Of a stretch of 64,000 nucleotides of DNA, positions 51,161 through 60,427 are shown piece by piece. The stretch spans positions 1 to 64,000 of the forward strand of contig JAQMWT010000598.1 of assembly GCA_029834535.1 (NCBI GenBank), read 5' to 3'. Position 1 is the first letter of the stretch; each line of letters opens with the position of its first letter. Origin of the DNA: Chrysophaeum taylorii (lineage: Eukaryota > Sar > Pelagophyceae > Pelagomonadales > Pelagomonadaceae). The notes under the pieces are model-generated. The model was not told the origin of the DNA. It did not search any database and saw nothing but the letters and a program-made list of their open reading frames with translations. The translations under genes were made by a program, and so were the position numbers.

Positions 51161-54100
51161 ACGAGAAGTATTGCCTCAAGATTTTGAAATATTTCCGAGA
51201 GAGTTGTCCGCTGCCGGTGACGGCAGAGGAATCATTACGAAAGTTACAATGCACGACCCAAGCGACCGTTCCGAAACGCTCTGGAGAACGTCACGTGCAT
51301 ACATATTGCATTAAATTTCAGCAAGAAGCCATGGCATACTGTTCCGTGGCCAACCGCGATCTCAACGACGTGGAGATCATCTCTTACTTGATACGTGGAC
51401 TGGAGTCCAGCGAATTGAAATCCCGCGTGCGAACGATGCGCAGCGGACACCCGATGACGTATAAGACGTTTACGTCTACGTTGTCGCTGATTACGCGGCT
51501 CGAAAACGACTTCGCAACAGCCATGGCGGAGAAGAACAGCCGAAACTCGATGAACCCCTCGAGCGGGAAGCCGCAGAAGCCGCCGCCTGGACGCGGAGGA
51601 CGAGCTCTCGTCTCGGGAACGAAAGAGAAGACGACGAAATATGAAGCCTTGCGCCTCGAAGAGAATCCGAAAAAGTGGTTCGAGAGGACGTGCCAGGACT
51701 GTGGGTTTTTCTTAGCGACCCACGACAAGGATGAACACGGGAACCGCGTCATTTGCAACCGCGAGCCCGACGACTATTATGTAGCGATGTGCAAATACAT
51801 CGAAGACGGCAGAAAGCCCATTTCGCGAGGACGATGGGAGAGCCGACAAAGGAAAAATAATCATTCGCGTGACGACGGTAGTTCTAATGCCACCTTCGGT
51901 TCGAGCGCTGCTCACGATATTCAGAGCAGACTCAATGATATGAGCACGCAGCTAACCACGGTTATGAGTACCGTGCAGCACTTAACAGATAGACGCGGCC
52001 GATCGTCTTCGACACGAACAGGCCGTCGAGATAGCCGGAGCCCCCGACGCCACGACAAGAGCCGTAGTAGCTCGTGCCAGCGCCGACGGAAAGATAGCAG
52101 GAGCTCCAGCCGACATTCACGCCACCGCCGGCGACGAAGATCTCGCGATCGAGATTCGGACGACGGTCGTTACCGAGAAGACTCGGGACAGTCGTCTGCG
52201 ACGTTCGCATTTACGACCCCTTGCGGTCAACAGTTACCATTAGGAGTGACGGTGTACCCGAACACGGACACCCGCACCGACGACACAGCCGACGCCCTTG
52301 CCGCGGCTGCATTCGAAGATCTTGCCCGCCCACCGATGGACGAGCCACCCAACGACGTGCTGACCAATCGTCGGTCTTTGGCACAGATTTATGAGCAGAT
52401 GTCGAGCGATGAGCTCGAAGATTCGAGCGAGGAACTTGAAGCTACACGATACTGGGAAGGCGATTCAGATTCGGAAGATGAAGAAGCTACACTCCGTGAA
52501 CCAGTGCCTGCGTTAACGTTATTTGACGAGTCGTCCATGGACGACCCACCGTTTATTTTTGATGAGGAAGCCCTCGATGCCATCGGCTTATCTTTGGACC
52601 CTCCAGAGACGACCGCTGGCGACCGAACTGGCTGTGAGCCAGACATGAATTTCTGCAGTGATAGCTCGTGCGCGCATTCGACTGAAGAGACGATGACCAG
52701 CGCGAGTATTGCAGACGACGATTTTACGACAGAGTTGACGTCGGGGACGACGCCATCTTTTCCTGCGGACCCCCCCGAAACGGTTTCGATTACTACGGAT
52801 CGAGACACGGATACACCGCCGGAAGAAAAGGATACATTTATGAAGAAGATTAGCAGCGTTCTCAAGTGTGACGAAGACGAGCAGACGTGGAACCTGCAGG
52901 ATTGGTGGATGAAAGCTCGGAATTTCTTGCTGAAGAAGCCACCAGAACAACCGCACAGCTGCAGACTCAAAGCCGCAGCTGACACGGAACCGATCGCCGA
53001 TGCTGATGAGGATCAGCAGGCGACGAATGAATTTACAGATGCATTCTGGAAAGACGAAATGAATGATTTATGGGAGGGGTCCTTTGCTTCTGTGAACTAC
53101 GAAGACCAGGATCCCCTACCAGCACTGATTCCCTCTGAGATTGTCTTGGAGGAAGAGCGGAAGCCGCCAGATAAAGAGGCTGCCGCGAGCATTATGGCGA
53201 AGACGCCAACAACAGATAATACGAAAGCTCAAGCCGCGGTATCGATGCCCAGCCCCGGAGATGAGCGATTCAGAGCCCGATGTGCTCACACTTCGTTGAC
53301 GCCGCGAGATGGCAAGACGATCGAAGATGATTTGATTACCCTAAGTTGTTTAGATACGGGTACTTTAACGTTTATGGCCTGTCACGTCTACAAGAATCGT
53401 GACGGTCCGAAATTCTCGACGACCATCGGGGTCGATGGAATGGCCGATGTTTCTTATATTTGCCGAGAAATGGTCAAAAAGTTGACCAAAGATCAGTTGA
53501 TTTTCGATGAAGGCGAACTTCCGATTAAGCGCAAGCTGTACGGATCAGGATTGAATACGACGACGATCCATCGTTGGATCGCCCTTCGGGTCGCTTTCGC
53601 CGACGACTTCGCTGCCCCCATTGTCGCTATTGTAGCCGATACGAATTACTTGTTCCTGTTGGGAGGGCGCGATATACGAGTTTTAGGAGCCATCGTGGAT
53701 TTTCCCCATGATCGGATCTTTTTTTGTCGAACCCAAGTCGTCTACGGGCGCAAGAAGATTAAAGTTAAGGATGAACGAGTCGATGCACCAATCGTGACCT
53801 TTCGATCTATTTACGATCGAAATCCGATAACCGTACCGATTTACAATCATCAACACGATGCCTTTCGGCAGAGTCTCGACCTGGTCAAGACTCGAGTTTA
53901 TGCTCGTTTGAGCACGATTAAAGATCTCCGAAGCCCGCCGCCGGAACGTAAGGTAGCCATGGCTACGCGGGGACATGTTACGACCAAATTCTCCTCGGGA
54001 GAAGACGCGCGAGAAGTAATCGCTTATGCCGCGCGCACGCTTCAAATCGAGCCCGGTCGAACGTACAATCTACCGGTTATTTTGTCGAAGCCCGAATTCA

Positions 54101-54312
54101 AGGACGTTGAAGGTCGAAGTTTCACCGACAAGTCCCGTATTTCCTCCAACACAACTCTTTGTGTCACGGATTTCGCTCCGCACGAGATTGACGTGTTGGT
54201 CCCCAAGTTTACTTTACGCAGTGGTCGAGTTCCTGAACCGATCATCACCCGCGTTTACCAGAAGATTCGTTCACGAGATGCTCGTAAGGCGAAGCCGCGC
54301 TCCTCGCGCTAG
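51049..54312 (+). CDS. Gag continuation with RS-rich region and retropepsin-like domain (TR-GAG-like element)
   Basis: The frame is open from about 51049 (KEYEDLCKDLDHPASFYLCR) to 54312. It has a capsid-like helical part (VHTYCIKFQQEAMAYCSVAN; DVEIISYLIRGLESSELKSR), a Cys/His patch (CQDCGFFLATHDKDEHGNRV ... CKYIED), an Arg/Ser region (52000-52170: RDSRSPRRHDKSRSSSCQRR) and a long acidic disordered stretch. Near the end is a protease-like domain: TIGVDGMADVSYICREMVKK with YLFLLGGRDIRVLGAIVDFP. The usual DTG is VDG, so activity is doubtful. No RT follows. It packages element RNA by inference only. Confidence 0.7.
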   Translation, partial: KEYEDLCKDLDHPASFYLCRDIDDEEYGSVVRRIRRLNEKYCLKILKYFRESCPLPVTAEESLRKLQCTTQATVPKRSGERHVHTYCIKFQQEAMAYCSVANRDLNDVEIISYLIRGLESSELKSRVRTMRSGHPMTYKTFTSTLSLITRLENDFATAMAEKNSRNSMNPSSGKPQKPPPGRGGRALVSGTKEKTTKYEALRLEENPKKWFERTCQDCGFFLATHDKDEHGNRVICNREPDDYYVAMCKYIEDGRKPISRGRWESRQRKNNHSRDDGSSNATFGSSAAHDIQSRLNDMSTQLTTVMSTVQHLTDRRGRSSSTRTGRRDSRSPRRHDKSRSSSCQRRRKDSRSSSRHSRHRRRRRSRDRDSDDGRYREDSGQSSATFAFTTPCGQQLPLGVTVYPNTDTRTDDTADALAAAAFEDLARPPMDEPPNDVLTNRRSLAQIYEQMSSDELEDSSEELEATRYWEGDSDSEDEEATLREPVPALTLFDESSMDDPPFIFDEEALDAIGLSLDPPETTAGDRTGCEPDMNFCSDSSCAHSTEETMTSASIADDDFTTELTSGTTPSFPADPPETVSITTDRDTDTPPEEKDTFMKKISSVLKCDEDEQTWNLQDWWMKARNFLLKKPPEQPHSCRLKAAADTEPIADADEDQQATNEFTDAFWKDEMNDLWEGSFASVNYEDQDPLPALIPSEIVLEEERKPPDKEAAASIMAKTPTTDNTKAQAAVSMPSPGDERFRARCAHTSLTPRDGKTIEDDLITLSCLDTGTLTFMACHVYKNRDGPKFSTTIGVDGMADVSYICREMVKKLTKDQLIFDEGELPIKRKLYGSGLNTTTIHRWIALRVAFADDFAAPIVAIVADTNYLFLLGGRDIRVLGAIVDFPHDRIFFCRTQVVYGRKKIKVKDERVDAPIVTFRSIYDRNPITVPIYNHQHDAFRQSLDLVKTRVYARLSTIKDLRSPPPERKVAMATRGHVTTKFSSGEDAREVIAYAARTLQIEPGRTYNLPVILSKPEFKDVEGRSFTDKSRISSNTTLCVTDFAPHEIDVLVPKFTLRSGRVPEPIITRVYQKIRSRDARKAKPRSSR

Positions 54313-54352
54313 CACCTCGCTGGGGCAGCTCGAATTCTTACCAGGGGAGTCC

Positions 54353-54690
54353 TGTGGCGGCAACTCCCGCCTCCTAAGGCTTACCCCTCTTCTAGGGCCC
54401 CCCCCCTCATCAGGGGCATCCTACTCCATTCCGATGATGTCAGAGTTTTCTCTGACATCATCTTCCTTTTCCGTGACATGTGTCACCCTGATTTCTGATT
54501 TCGATTATCCTTGATCATAAAGCAACAGCCGATCCTCAAGTTGAGAGGACCAGGCGCAGGAGTTGTTTGTGGTCGCGTGGCGGGAGAACGGCCATCCTCG
54601 TCCAGTGATCCCACCAAGGGCACGGACGCGATCGGCGAGCCAGGATTCGAAGGCACGCCAGGTAGCCCCTAAAATTCTCCTTACGCCACA
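54353..54690 (+). repeat. 3' LTR of the TR-GAG-like element
   Basis: 338 bp, preceded by a short purine tract (aggggagtcc). One substitution relative to the 5' LTR (catc versus cacc about 66 bases in). Confidence 0.95.
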
Positions 54691-54851
54691 ACACCCTCCA
54701 GTCGAACACGAAAGTCTTGCTGTCTACGGCAGCCTCTCCGTGATCACCCTCCGTTGTGCGGCCATCAGCACCGGCCGGTCTCTTTGTGGCCGGCGTTTTT
54801 CTTTAGGTCCTCCTCGTTGGTGGAGCCTCCTGAGGATTTGGGCAAGGCGAA

Positions 54852-55010
54852 GTGCAGCGCGCCAGAATTTCCCGAATGAATATTCCTTTGTTGCGAGTCG
54901 CCGACTGCTGCACCACCGACAACGTGGCGGCCACGAGTCTCAGGAGGTCCTTGACAATCGTCGAATCGCACGGCACCGGCAAGTCGTACATGATCGAGCG
55001 CGGTCACCAC
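54852..55010 (+). pseudogene. PIF1-type helicase Walker A fragment
   Basis: The frame reads LRRSLTIVESHGTGKSYMIE. GTGKS with the preceding hydrophobic strand matches the P-loop of PIF1/Helitron helicases (GxxGTGKSxxI). It is cut off at 55010 by an LTR-like sequence. It may belong to the same element family as the R copies, which hold the C-terminal end. Confidence 0.45.
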
Positions 55011-55760
55011 CGTCGGGGGGTATTTTATTCTGAGAAATCTACAGTCTCTACCCCTTGCGCCGTCCGTTGAGAACGACATCTCTTCATTACACTAATAAGT
55101 CTAGTTTTTTTTTTTTTAACATTTGAATTTCACAACCTATAAGTCGTCTGAGTTGTGCTCACGCTCATCATCAATGGATTAGCGCGTCCCGTAGGTACGT
55201 ATTCTTACATGCTAACTTAGGTGCAGTTCTACGTGTTGTCTGTCGTGTGCTGATGCTAGGGGAACGAACCTGTCCCCTGAACTCTGACCTGCCAGACTCT
55301 CAAGGCGAGGCGGGATGGTCCTTCAGTGCCTTTTACCACTGCACTTCAGAATCCTCTGGAGGTTGTGGGCCCAGCGGGTTCCTGAAGAATCGTGTGTTGC
55401 ATGCACGTAACAATGGGTATTGGACCGTTACCGCGCAGGTCTAGCCTCGCCGTGAAACACGATTGTTTCTTAGACGCTTTTCTATGAGCTGTACATAGCC
55501 ACTAACCACACGCGTTAAGACAGGATAACATTGTGTGCCTATATATATATGTTCTTGCGTTGTCGTTGAGTGTTAGTGCGTGTGTGTTCTGTCATTAATT
55601 GTTTCAGAATGCACGCACGCTATGGAATATGTTGGGTATGTCCACCTTGGACGCTAAAACAACGATGCACCAAACCGCTCTTGAAATACAGAGCACCACC
55701 TTACAACTGCAAGTCAGTGCTAACTGCGTCGATTGGAATTGCAGTTTATTTAGAGACATG
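55011..55760 (+). repeat. LTR-like sequence of the A/B copia family
   Basis: It shares ordered blocks with 3207-3530 (tccgttgaga; ctcatcatca; tagcgcgtcccg; cctgccagac; cgggatggt). A TATA-like run (ctatatatatatg, 55541-55553) precedes a gag-like frame at 55892, so this is likely a 5' LTR with promoter. The right border is not defined. Confidence 0.55.
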
Positions 55761-55891
55761 ATATGCATCTAGCCATCATTTTAACAATGGGTGTACAGAG
55801 ACTCCCTCTAGGCTGAGCCCCTTAGAATGTCGAGGGGTAGTTTGTTAAAGCCGCTCTGACCAGAACCTTACAGGTTCACGTCACCGTTCTC

Positions 55892-56617
55892 ATGGCAGAA
55901 CAAGCAGGCAGAGCTCCGAAACTTGTCACAGGGGCAGGCATCATTAAGCCCGAGGCGCCCGTTGTTGGTTTCTTCGACGATGGCAATCGCTTCCAATTGC
56001 AGAACCGGAAGGTCTCTCTGCAACTTCGTTAAATCCGGCAAACGATCCGGTTCCATTATGCAGATGCGGTCTTTGAGCATGACTCTTATAGGGTGTACGC
56101 AAGATCTTGCGTGGAGTATGAAGCTCTCCGCGTCAAGTTACTCGATGAGGTCTTTCTCGAATGGAAACACGCTAAAGTGGCAGAACTTCATCCAACATCA
56201 GTTGATGAGCTGCCTCTTGAGTACCAACGTTGGCAGTTCACTTCTGAAGCGATCCCACATCATCTTGATCATGAGGTATCACAGCTCGCCACTGTGTGCT
56301 ATGACAGTGGCGTTTGTGCGGTTCGTCCCGAGATTAACGATCGCTTTAAGGAAGACGTGCGCAACTCAAATGCCACCTATCCTCGCGACTTTGCCTTCGA
56401 CGGCAGAATTAACGCGCCAGTGTCCACTTTTGCTTTAAAACATGCCGACTGGCATACTTATCAAAACACGTGCGCAACTTTTTTGTATACGTATTATAAC
56501 CTTGAGTCGGTTATTAAACTGGCTCTTGCGGCTTGGCCAGCGATCATGTTGATTTCATTTAACTATAATGAGACTGTCACGACAACGGACGTCAGCCACC
56601 TTAAGCCAACACGTTAA
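55892..56617 (+). pseudogene. Gag-like N-terminal fragment with one in-frame TAA
   Basis: The ATG at 55892 opens MAEQAGRAPKLVTGAGIIKP. A TAA at 56030-56032 interrupts, and the same frame continues (IRFHYADAVFEHDSYRVYAR, VEYEALRVKLLDEVFLEWKH, ATFLYTYYNLESVIKLALAA) to 56617. Position after an LTR with TATA-like sequence suggests Gag of the A/B copia family. A further frame (about 56680-56880, YQLNQEGTHLHVDEPTL) may continue it after an indel. Sequence support for Gag as such is weak. Confidence 0.45.
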
Positions 56618-56905
56618 CGCGGGAGTCTACAATCCTCACTGGTATGTTTTTTTGTTTTTTTTTGATGTGTTCAATCTGTCAGGCGTCTCTCTTATCAACT
56701 TAATCAAGAAGGAACACACCTACATGTTGACGAGCCCACTCTCTGCTGCAGAAAGATCTACGAAGAGTTTTACAAACATTCTGCTAACACAACTATCAAT
56801 GCTCGGTATGACCGCTATTGGGCCGAATGGTGTGTTCTGTATGAAATCAGGTCGTCTGCTCGTGCGCAGCCCGATTCGAAGACTCTATGCCGTCCATCCA
56901 ATTCC

Positions 56906-56945
56906 AGCTTGATTGATTTGATTTGATTTGATTTGATTTGATTTG
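56906..56945. repeat. (TTGAT)n pentanucleotide repeat
   Basis: About seven copies at the end of the gag-like fragment. It may mark the border with host DNA. From here to 57556 I see no supported gene, only short frames and a TTATTA-rich patch at 57300-57325. Confidence 0.85.
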
Positions 56946-57556
56946 GCGGTCCCCATTTCCCCAAGTTCAGGCGGAAGCCATTTATTTATTTTTTGCTTCG
57001 CCGCCCGGCGACATGGGGGGTTCGGGGGGCGAAAACTCGATTTCGTGCTTGAAAATCTTGATTAAATAAGGCTTTCGGAGCTACTTTCCAACCCTGATTC
57101 CAGACCCGACATTGTCAGCACGGAAGCTCGCGGTTTCGATGATTTGGGCTCAAGCCATTGGATGGTATTGTCTTCCTGAACAACAACTAAAAAAAGGCCC
57201 CAGCTTCATTCATCACGAATGGTCGATCTACCACAAACATGGTACCAACGCTCGGGGTGCGGTCTATTCTTTGAAAAAAACTTACTATTAGGTGAGCGCC
57301 TTATTATTATTATTACTATTATTAAGGTTCGAATGACCCTAAGGACTAACGCCTTCTTTATTGCCACACGAACTCGCATTCGGCATCTATTATTATTACT
57401 CTCGCCGCCGCGAATACGCACACCGCGTAGCACCGCCAGCGCGCGTTCTCGAGAACCGACGTTCTCCTCCGAGAGTCGCCAGCCCAGACCGGCGGTGACA
57501 ATGGCGTCATCTAGCTGGGTGATTGATAGTTGTGGCTGGGTGGACTTTTGAGAATT

Positions 57557-58240
57557 TCAGATTCGGAAGTTGAATCGCGGGAGCTTGAAGGCGTTTAGTT
57601 GGTGGACAGCAAGAACGTCAGCTTCCATTGATCTCGCGTGCTTGCGAACAGGCGGAACAAAGTCGCCGGGAGTTTGTGAGGTTTTTTCATCATTAGTCGG
57701 TTCCGCCGTTGGCGGTGTTGGTGCTTTCTGGGGGTGACATTTCGCGGCGACGCGGGGCTGCTGGACGCGGCGACGAACGGCTCTGCACTCCATCGCGAGC
57801 GCCCGGTCCCTGACGCGCGCCACGTGGCTGAGCGGAAGGGTGCGGGGGATGTGGCGCGGCTCGGGCAGGCCAACGAGCCTGAGGGTCGTGTCCGAGGCGT
57901 CCCTCGTCGGCGGGAAGCGGGACGTCCGCGACGAGAACGCCGTGGTCCACGATTTGGGCTGGCGGGGGAAGGCCGTCCTGGGATCGTCGTAGGTCCCGGG
58001 CGATGGCCCAGGATCGGCGAGCAAGACGTCGGCGCCGTTGAGGCTCGCGGCGGCCTGGGAGCCCTGCAGAGGTCGGCAGTTGCGCCAGCGGCGGGGCCAG
58101 TTCGAGGGTCGCGTCTGCGAGACAGACTTCAGGTCAAGCGTCGATCGGACTTCGTAAGGCCCCGGGCCATCCCTCGCCGGCTCGAGAAAGGAGGGTTCCG
58201 AAAAGGACCGCGCGAAGCTGTAGCTCGGACCATCGATCAT
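57557..58240 (-). CDS. SHIPPO (STPGR) repeat protein, cilium/flagellum type
   Basis: The 227-residue product from the ATG at 58240 carries repeats centred on Pro-Gly-Pro-x-x-Tyr: MIDGPSYSFARSF, ARDGPGPYEVRSTL, LADPGPSPGTYDDPRTAF and short PP/TP motifs. Such repeats define SHIPPO/ODF3-type proteins, which line or lie inside axonemal microtubules. The frame is open upstream to 58363, but that overlaps the start of the divergent gene. The C-terminal third is Pro/Thr/Arg-rich. Family assignment rests on the repeat pattern only. Confidence 0.6.
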   Translation of the reverse strand: MIDGPSYSFARSFSEPSFLEPARDGPGPYEVRSTLDLKSVSQTRPSNWPRRWRNCRPLQGSQAAASLNGADVLLADPGPSPGTYDDPRTAFPRQPKSWTTAFSSRTSRFPPTRDASDTTLRLVGLPEPRHIPRTLPLSHVARVRDRALAMECRAVRRRVQQPRVAAKCHPQKAPTPPTAEPTNDEKTSQTPGDFVPPVRKHARSMEADVLAVHQLNAFKLPRFNFRI

Positions 58241-58306
58241 CACGGCGGCGTTGATGACGTGGATGACGTCACGCCATCCGAAGACAAAAGGGGTATTTGT
58301 TAAAAA
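58241..58306. promoter_or_regulatory. Shared upstream region of the SHIPPO/GH28 divergent pair
   Basis: Only 66 bp lie between the two start codons. It contains gatgacgtggatgacgtcac, two CRE-like TGACGT elements. Function inferred from position. Confidence 0.45.
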
Positions 58307-59695
58307 ATGCTGGTGCTGTTGTTGACAGTGCTTCTTGATGCGGCCTCCGCGTGGTACCGTCACGATCCCCGGCTGGTGCGCGTCGTGGCACCGCTCATCG
58401 GCGACACCACATTCGACGTGCGCGACTACGGCGCCGTGGGCGACGGAACGACCGATGATACGACGGCCATCCAGGCTGCCCTCGACGCCTGCGCGTCGTC
58501 GGATTCCGGCGGCTTCGTCGAGTTTTCCGGCGGGACGTTCTTATCACTCCCTCTGTACGTGAAGGGCGACAACTGTGGGCTGTGGGTCTCGTCGACGCTG
58601 CTCCAGATGCATTGGACCGAGGAGCCGCTCGGGTCGGCATCGACGTCTTTCCTGAACGTCAAAGACGTTTCCCACTTCGCCATTACCGGCGGCGGTACCA
58701 TCGACGGAAACGGGCCTCTGTGGTGGCCCAACGACGACCCGCGACCGCGGCTCGTCCATATTAAAGACAGCGCCAACGTGGCGCTCTACGACGTCGCGTT
58801 CTACGACAGCGCCGATCACACGCTCGAGGTCTACGCGGACAACGTCGAAATATCGCACGTCAACATTTCCGTCGATTGGACTGCGTTTGACGGGAAGGCG
58901 CCAAACACCGACGGCGTCGACGTCCACGGGACACCCTTTTATATTCACGATTCTACCATCGACGTCGGCGACGACAACGTCGCCGTCCATGCCAGCGATA
59001 TTCTCGTCGAGGACTGCGTCTTTGGCGGCGAGGGTGACGGCGTACACGGCCACGGCGCCAGCATCGGTTCGCTCGGGGATGGGAGCGCGATTTCCAACGT
59101 GACCTTCAGGAATATCGTCTTCGAGAATACCCACGTCGGACCCAACATCAAGGTCAGCGCCGGCGCCACCTCCGGCTACTGCAAGGACGTTCTCTACGAA
59201 AATATCATCCTTTTCGACCTCCAATATTGGAACATGCGCCTTAACATGGGCTACGACGACGACGCCGCGGAGGCTTCGCCGACAAACTACCGCCAAAGCC
59301 GCCAAAGCCGTCGTCGTTTAGGGTCGTCAAACTTCCTCCTCAGCAACATCACCTACCGCAACATATCGGCGCCAAAGACCACTCAAGTCCCGGGCGAGCT
59401 TCTCTGCTCCGACGACATCCCCTGCATCAACCTTCATCTTCAGGACATAACCTTCGCTGGCGTCGACGAAGACGACTGGGTCTGCGCGGACGCCTACGGC
59501 GATATGGACGATGTTGTCCCGGCAGCTTGCGTAAAGTCCGGCTACCCACCCGGCGACTTTTCCTTTTCCTACTCCTACTCTTACTCCTTCGAAGAACAAG
59601 AAGAAGGAGGAGAAACAGCTAGTAGTCTGGGAGCCTCGCCGTTGCTCGTATCCGATTTGCAACGAGCCGAAACGCGGCGCACTCAGACCTCCTAG
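58307..59695 (+). CDS. Secreted GH28 family polygalacturonase-like protein
   Basis: GH28 enzymes cut pectin-like polyuronides by inverting hydrolysis on a right-handed beta-helix. The 462-residue product starts with a signal peptide (MLVLLLTVLLDAASA). FDVRDYGAVGDGTTDDTTAI is the usual N-terminal motif. NTDG (200-203), GDDN (221-224) and GHGASIGSLGDG (248-259) supply the catalytic Asp residues and His. The fourth motif, normally RIK, is NIK (280-282), so the substrate-binding Arg is missing. Several CFxG/NITYRNI-type beta-helix turns follow. The C-terminus (from about 425) is a Ser/Tyr/Glu-rich tail. Activity and substrate are therefore uncertain. Single exon. Hexamer aataaa near 59708. Confidence 0.88.
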   Translation: MLVLLLTVLLDAASAWYRHDPRLVRVVAPLIGDTTFDVRDYGAVGDGTTDDTTAIQAALDACASSDSGGFVEFSGGTFLSLPLYVKGDNCGLWVSSTLLQMHWTEEPLGSASTSFLNVKDVSHFAITGGGTIDGNGPLWWPNDDPRPRLVHIKDSANVALYDVAFYDSADHTLEVYADNVEISHVNISVDWTAFDGKAPNTDGVDVHGTPFYIHDSTIDVGDDNVAVHASDILVEDCVFGGEGDGVHGHGASIGSLGDGSAISNVTFRNIVFENTHVGPNIKVSAGATSGYCKDVLYENIILFDLQYWNMRLNMGYDDDAAEASPTNYRQSRQSRRRLGSSNFLLSNITYRNISAPKTTQVPGELLCSDDIPCINLHLQDITFAGVDEDDWVCADAYGDMDDVVPAACVKSGYPPGDFSFSYSYSYSFEEQEEGGETASSLGASPLLVSDLQRAETRRTQTS

Positions 59696-60405
59696 CTCCC
59701 CCACCAAGAATAAAAAACCATATTATCCCTCCGTCGGAATTTTTCGTAGTAAAGCTTGAAGGTTGAACGACGTCTGACAACCAGATTCTTCAGCTCTGGG
59801 ATCAGCGCGCTGACTGACCATATGCTTAGCATATAGTGGCGCACGTTGCTCTGCTTGCCGTTAGTTATACAAGCGACAAGCGACTACCGATCCGCCTTTC
59901 GGATGCTAGCTTGCGTCGAGCAAAACGCACGCGGCTCCTTCGAAGTCGGCGACAGCAGCAGCAACACCACGCTACCCAGGCTTCGATTTGTCGCACGACA
60001 TCAGCGTCGAGGTAACAACACCGTCTCGGGATCCAATGGAGGCTCAGACTTTTTTATCATCTAGGGCGTTAGATGCCATCGAATAGTTCAACGAAAGCGC
60101 GAAGCAATTTTGACTCGACGATGGTCGAGTGCCAGCAACACCGAGCTTTGATTTGGCCATCAGACGGACCAATCGTTGCTGTGGTCTGTCGTTTTGCCTG
60201 CCGGTTCGTCCAGTGTTAACGGACACATGATGACCCCGACTAGGTCCCGCGTACTTATCTCCGCCCGTCAGGCACATCCCGCCTACCCCACAAACCCACC
60301 CACATCCTTCATGCTCCCCACACACACCCCCCTCTTAGCAGTCGACATTTAAAGACACACAGACTCACCCCTCTTAGCAGTCGACCTTTAAAGACACGCA
60401 GTGTG
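59696..60405. other. Intergenic stretch with interspersed repeat pieces
   Basis: No supported gene. 60240-60345 is the inverted counterpart of 37522-37635, and tcttagcagtcgac recurs at 60312-60400. CA-rich patches occur at 60320-60360. Confidence 0.45.
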
Positions 60406-60427
60406 TGTGACAACTATAATAGAGGAG

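Larger units (their letters stand above)
49390..54690 (+). mobile_element. TR-GAG-like LTR retroelement: Gag and protease-like region only
   Basis: Two 338-bp LTRs (49390-49727 and 54353-54690) start TGTGGCGGCAAC, end TTACGCCACA and differ at one position. The target-site duplication ACACC stands at 49385-49389 and 54691-54695. The interior has a long Gag-like frame that stops 40 bp before the 3' LTR. There is no reverse transcriptase, RNase H or integrase. It is therefore non-autonomous and very recent. Confidence 0.93.

Noticed and set aside
26434-56617. Alternative genetic code with TAA/TAG read as Gln, suggested by lone in-frame stops
   Set aside because: Anoctamin ends in TAG, and several intact host genes end at TAA/TAG/TGA where their families end. 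The interrupted frames are in mobile elements or decayed DNA.
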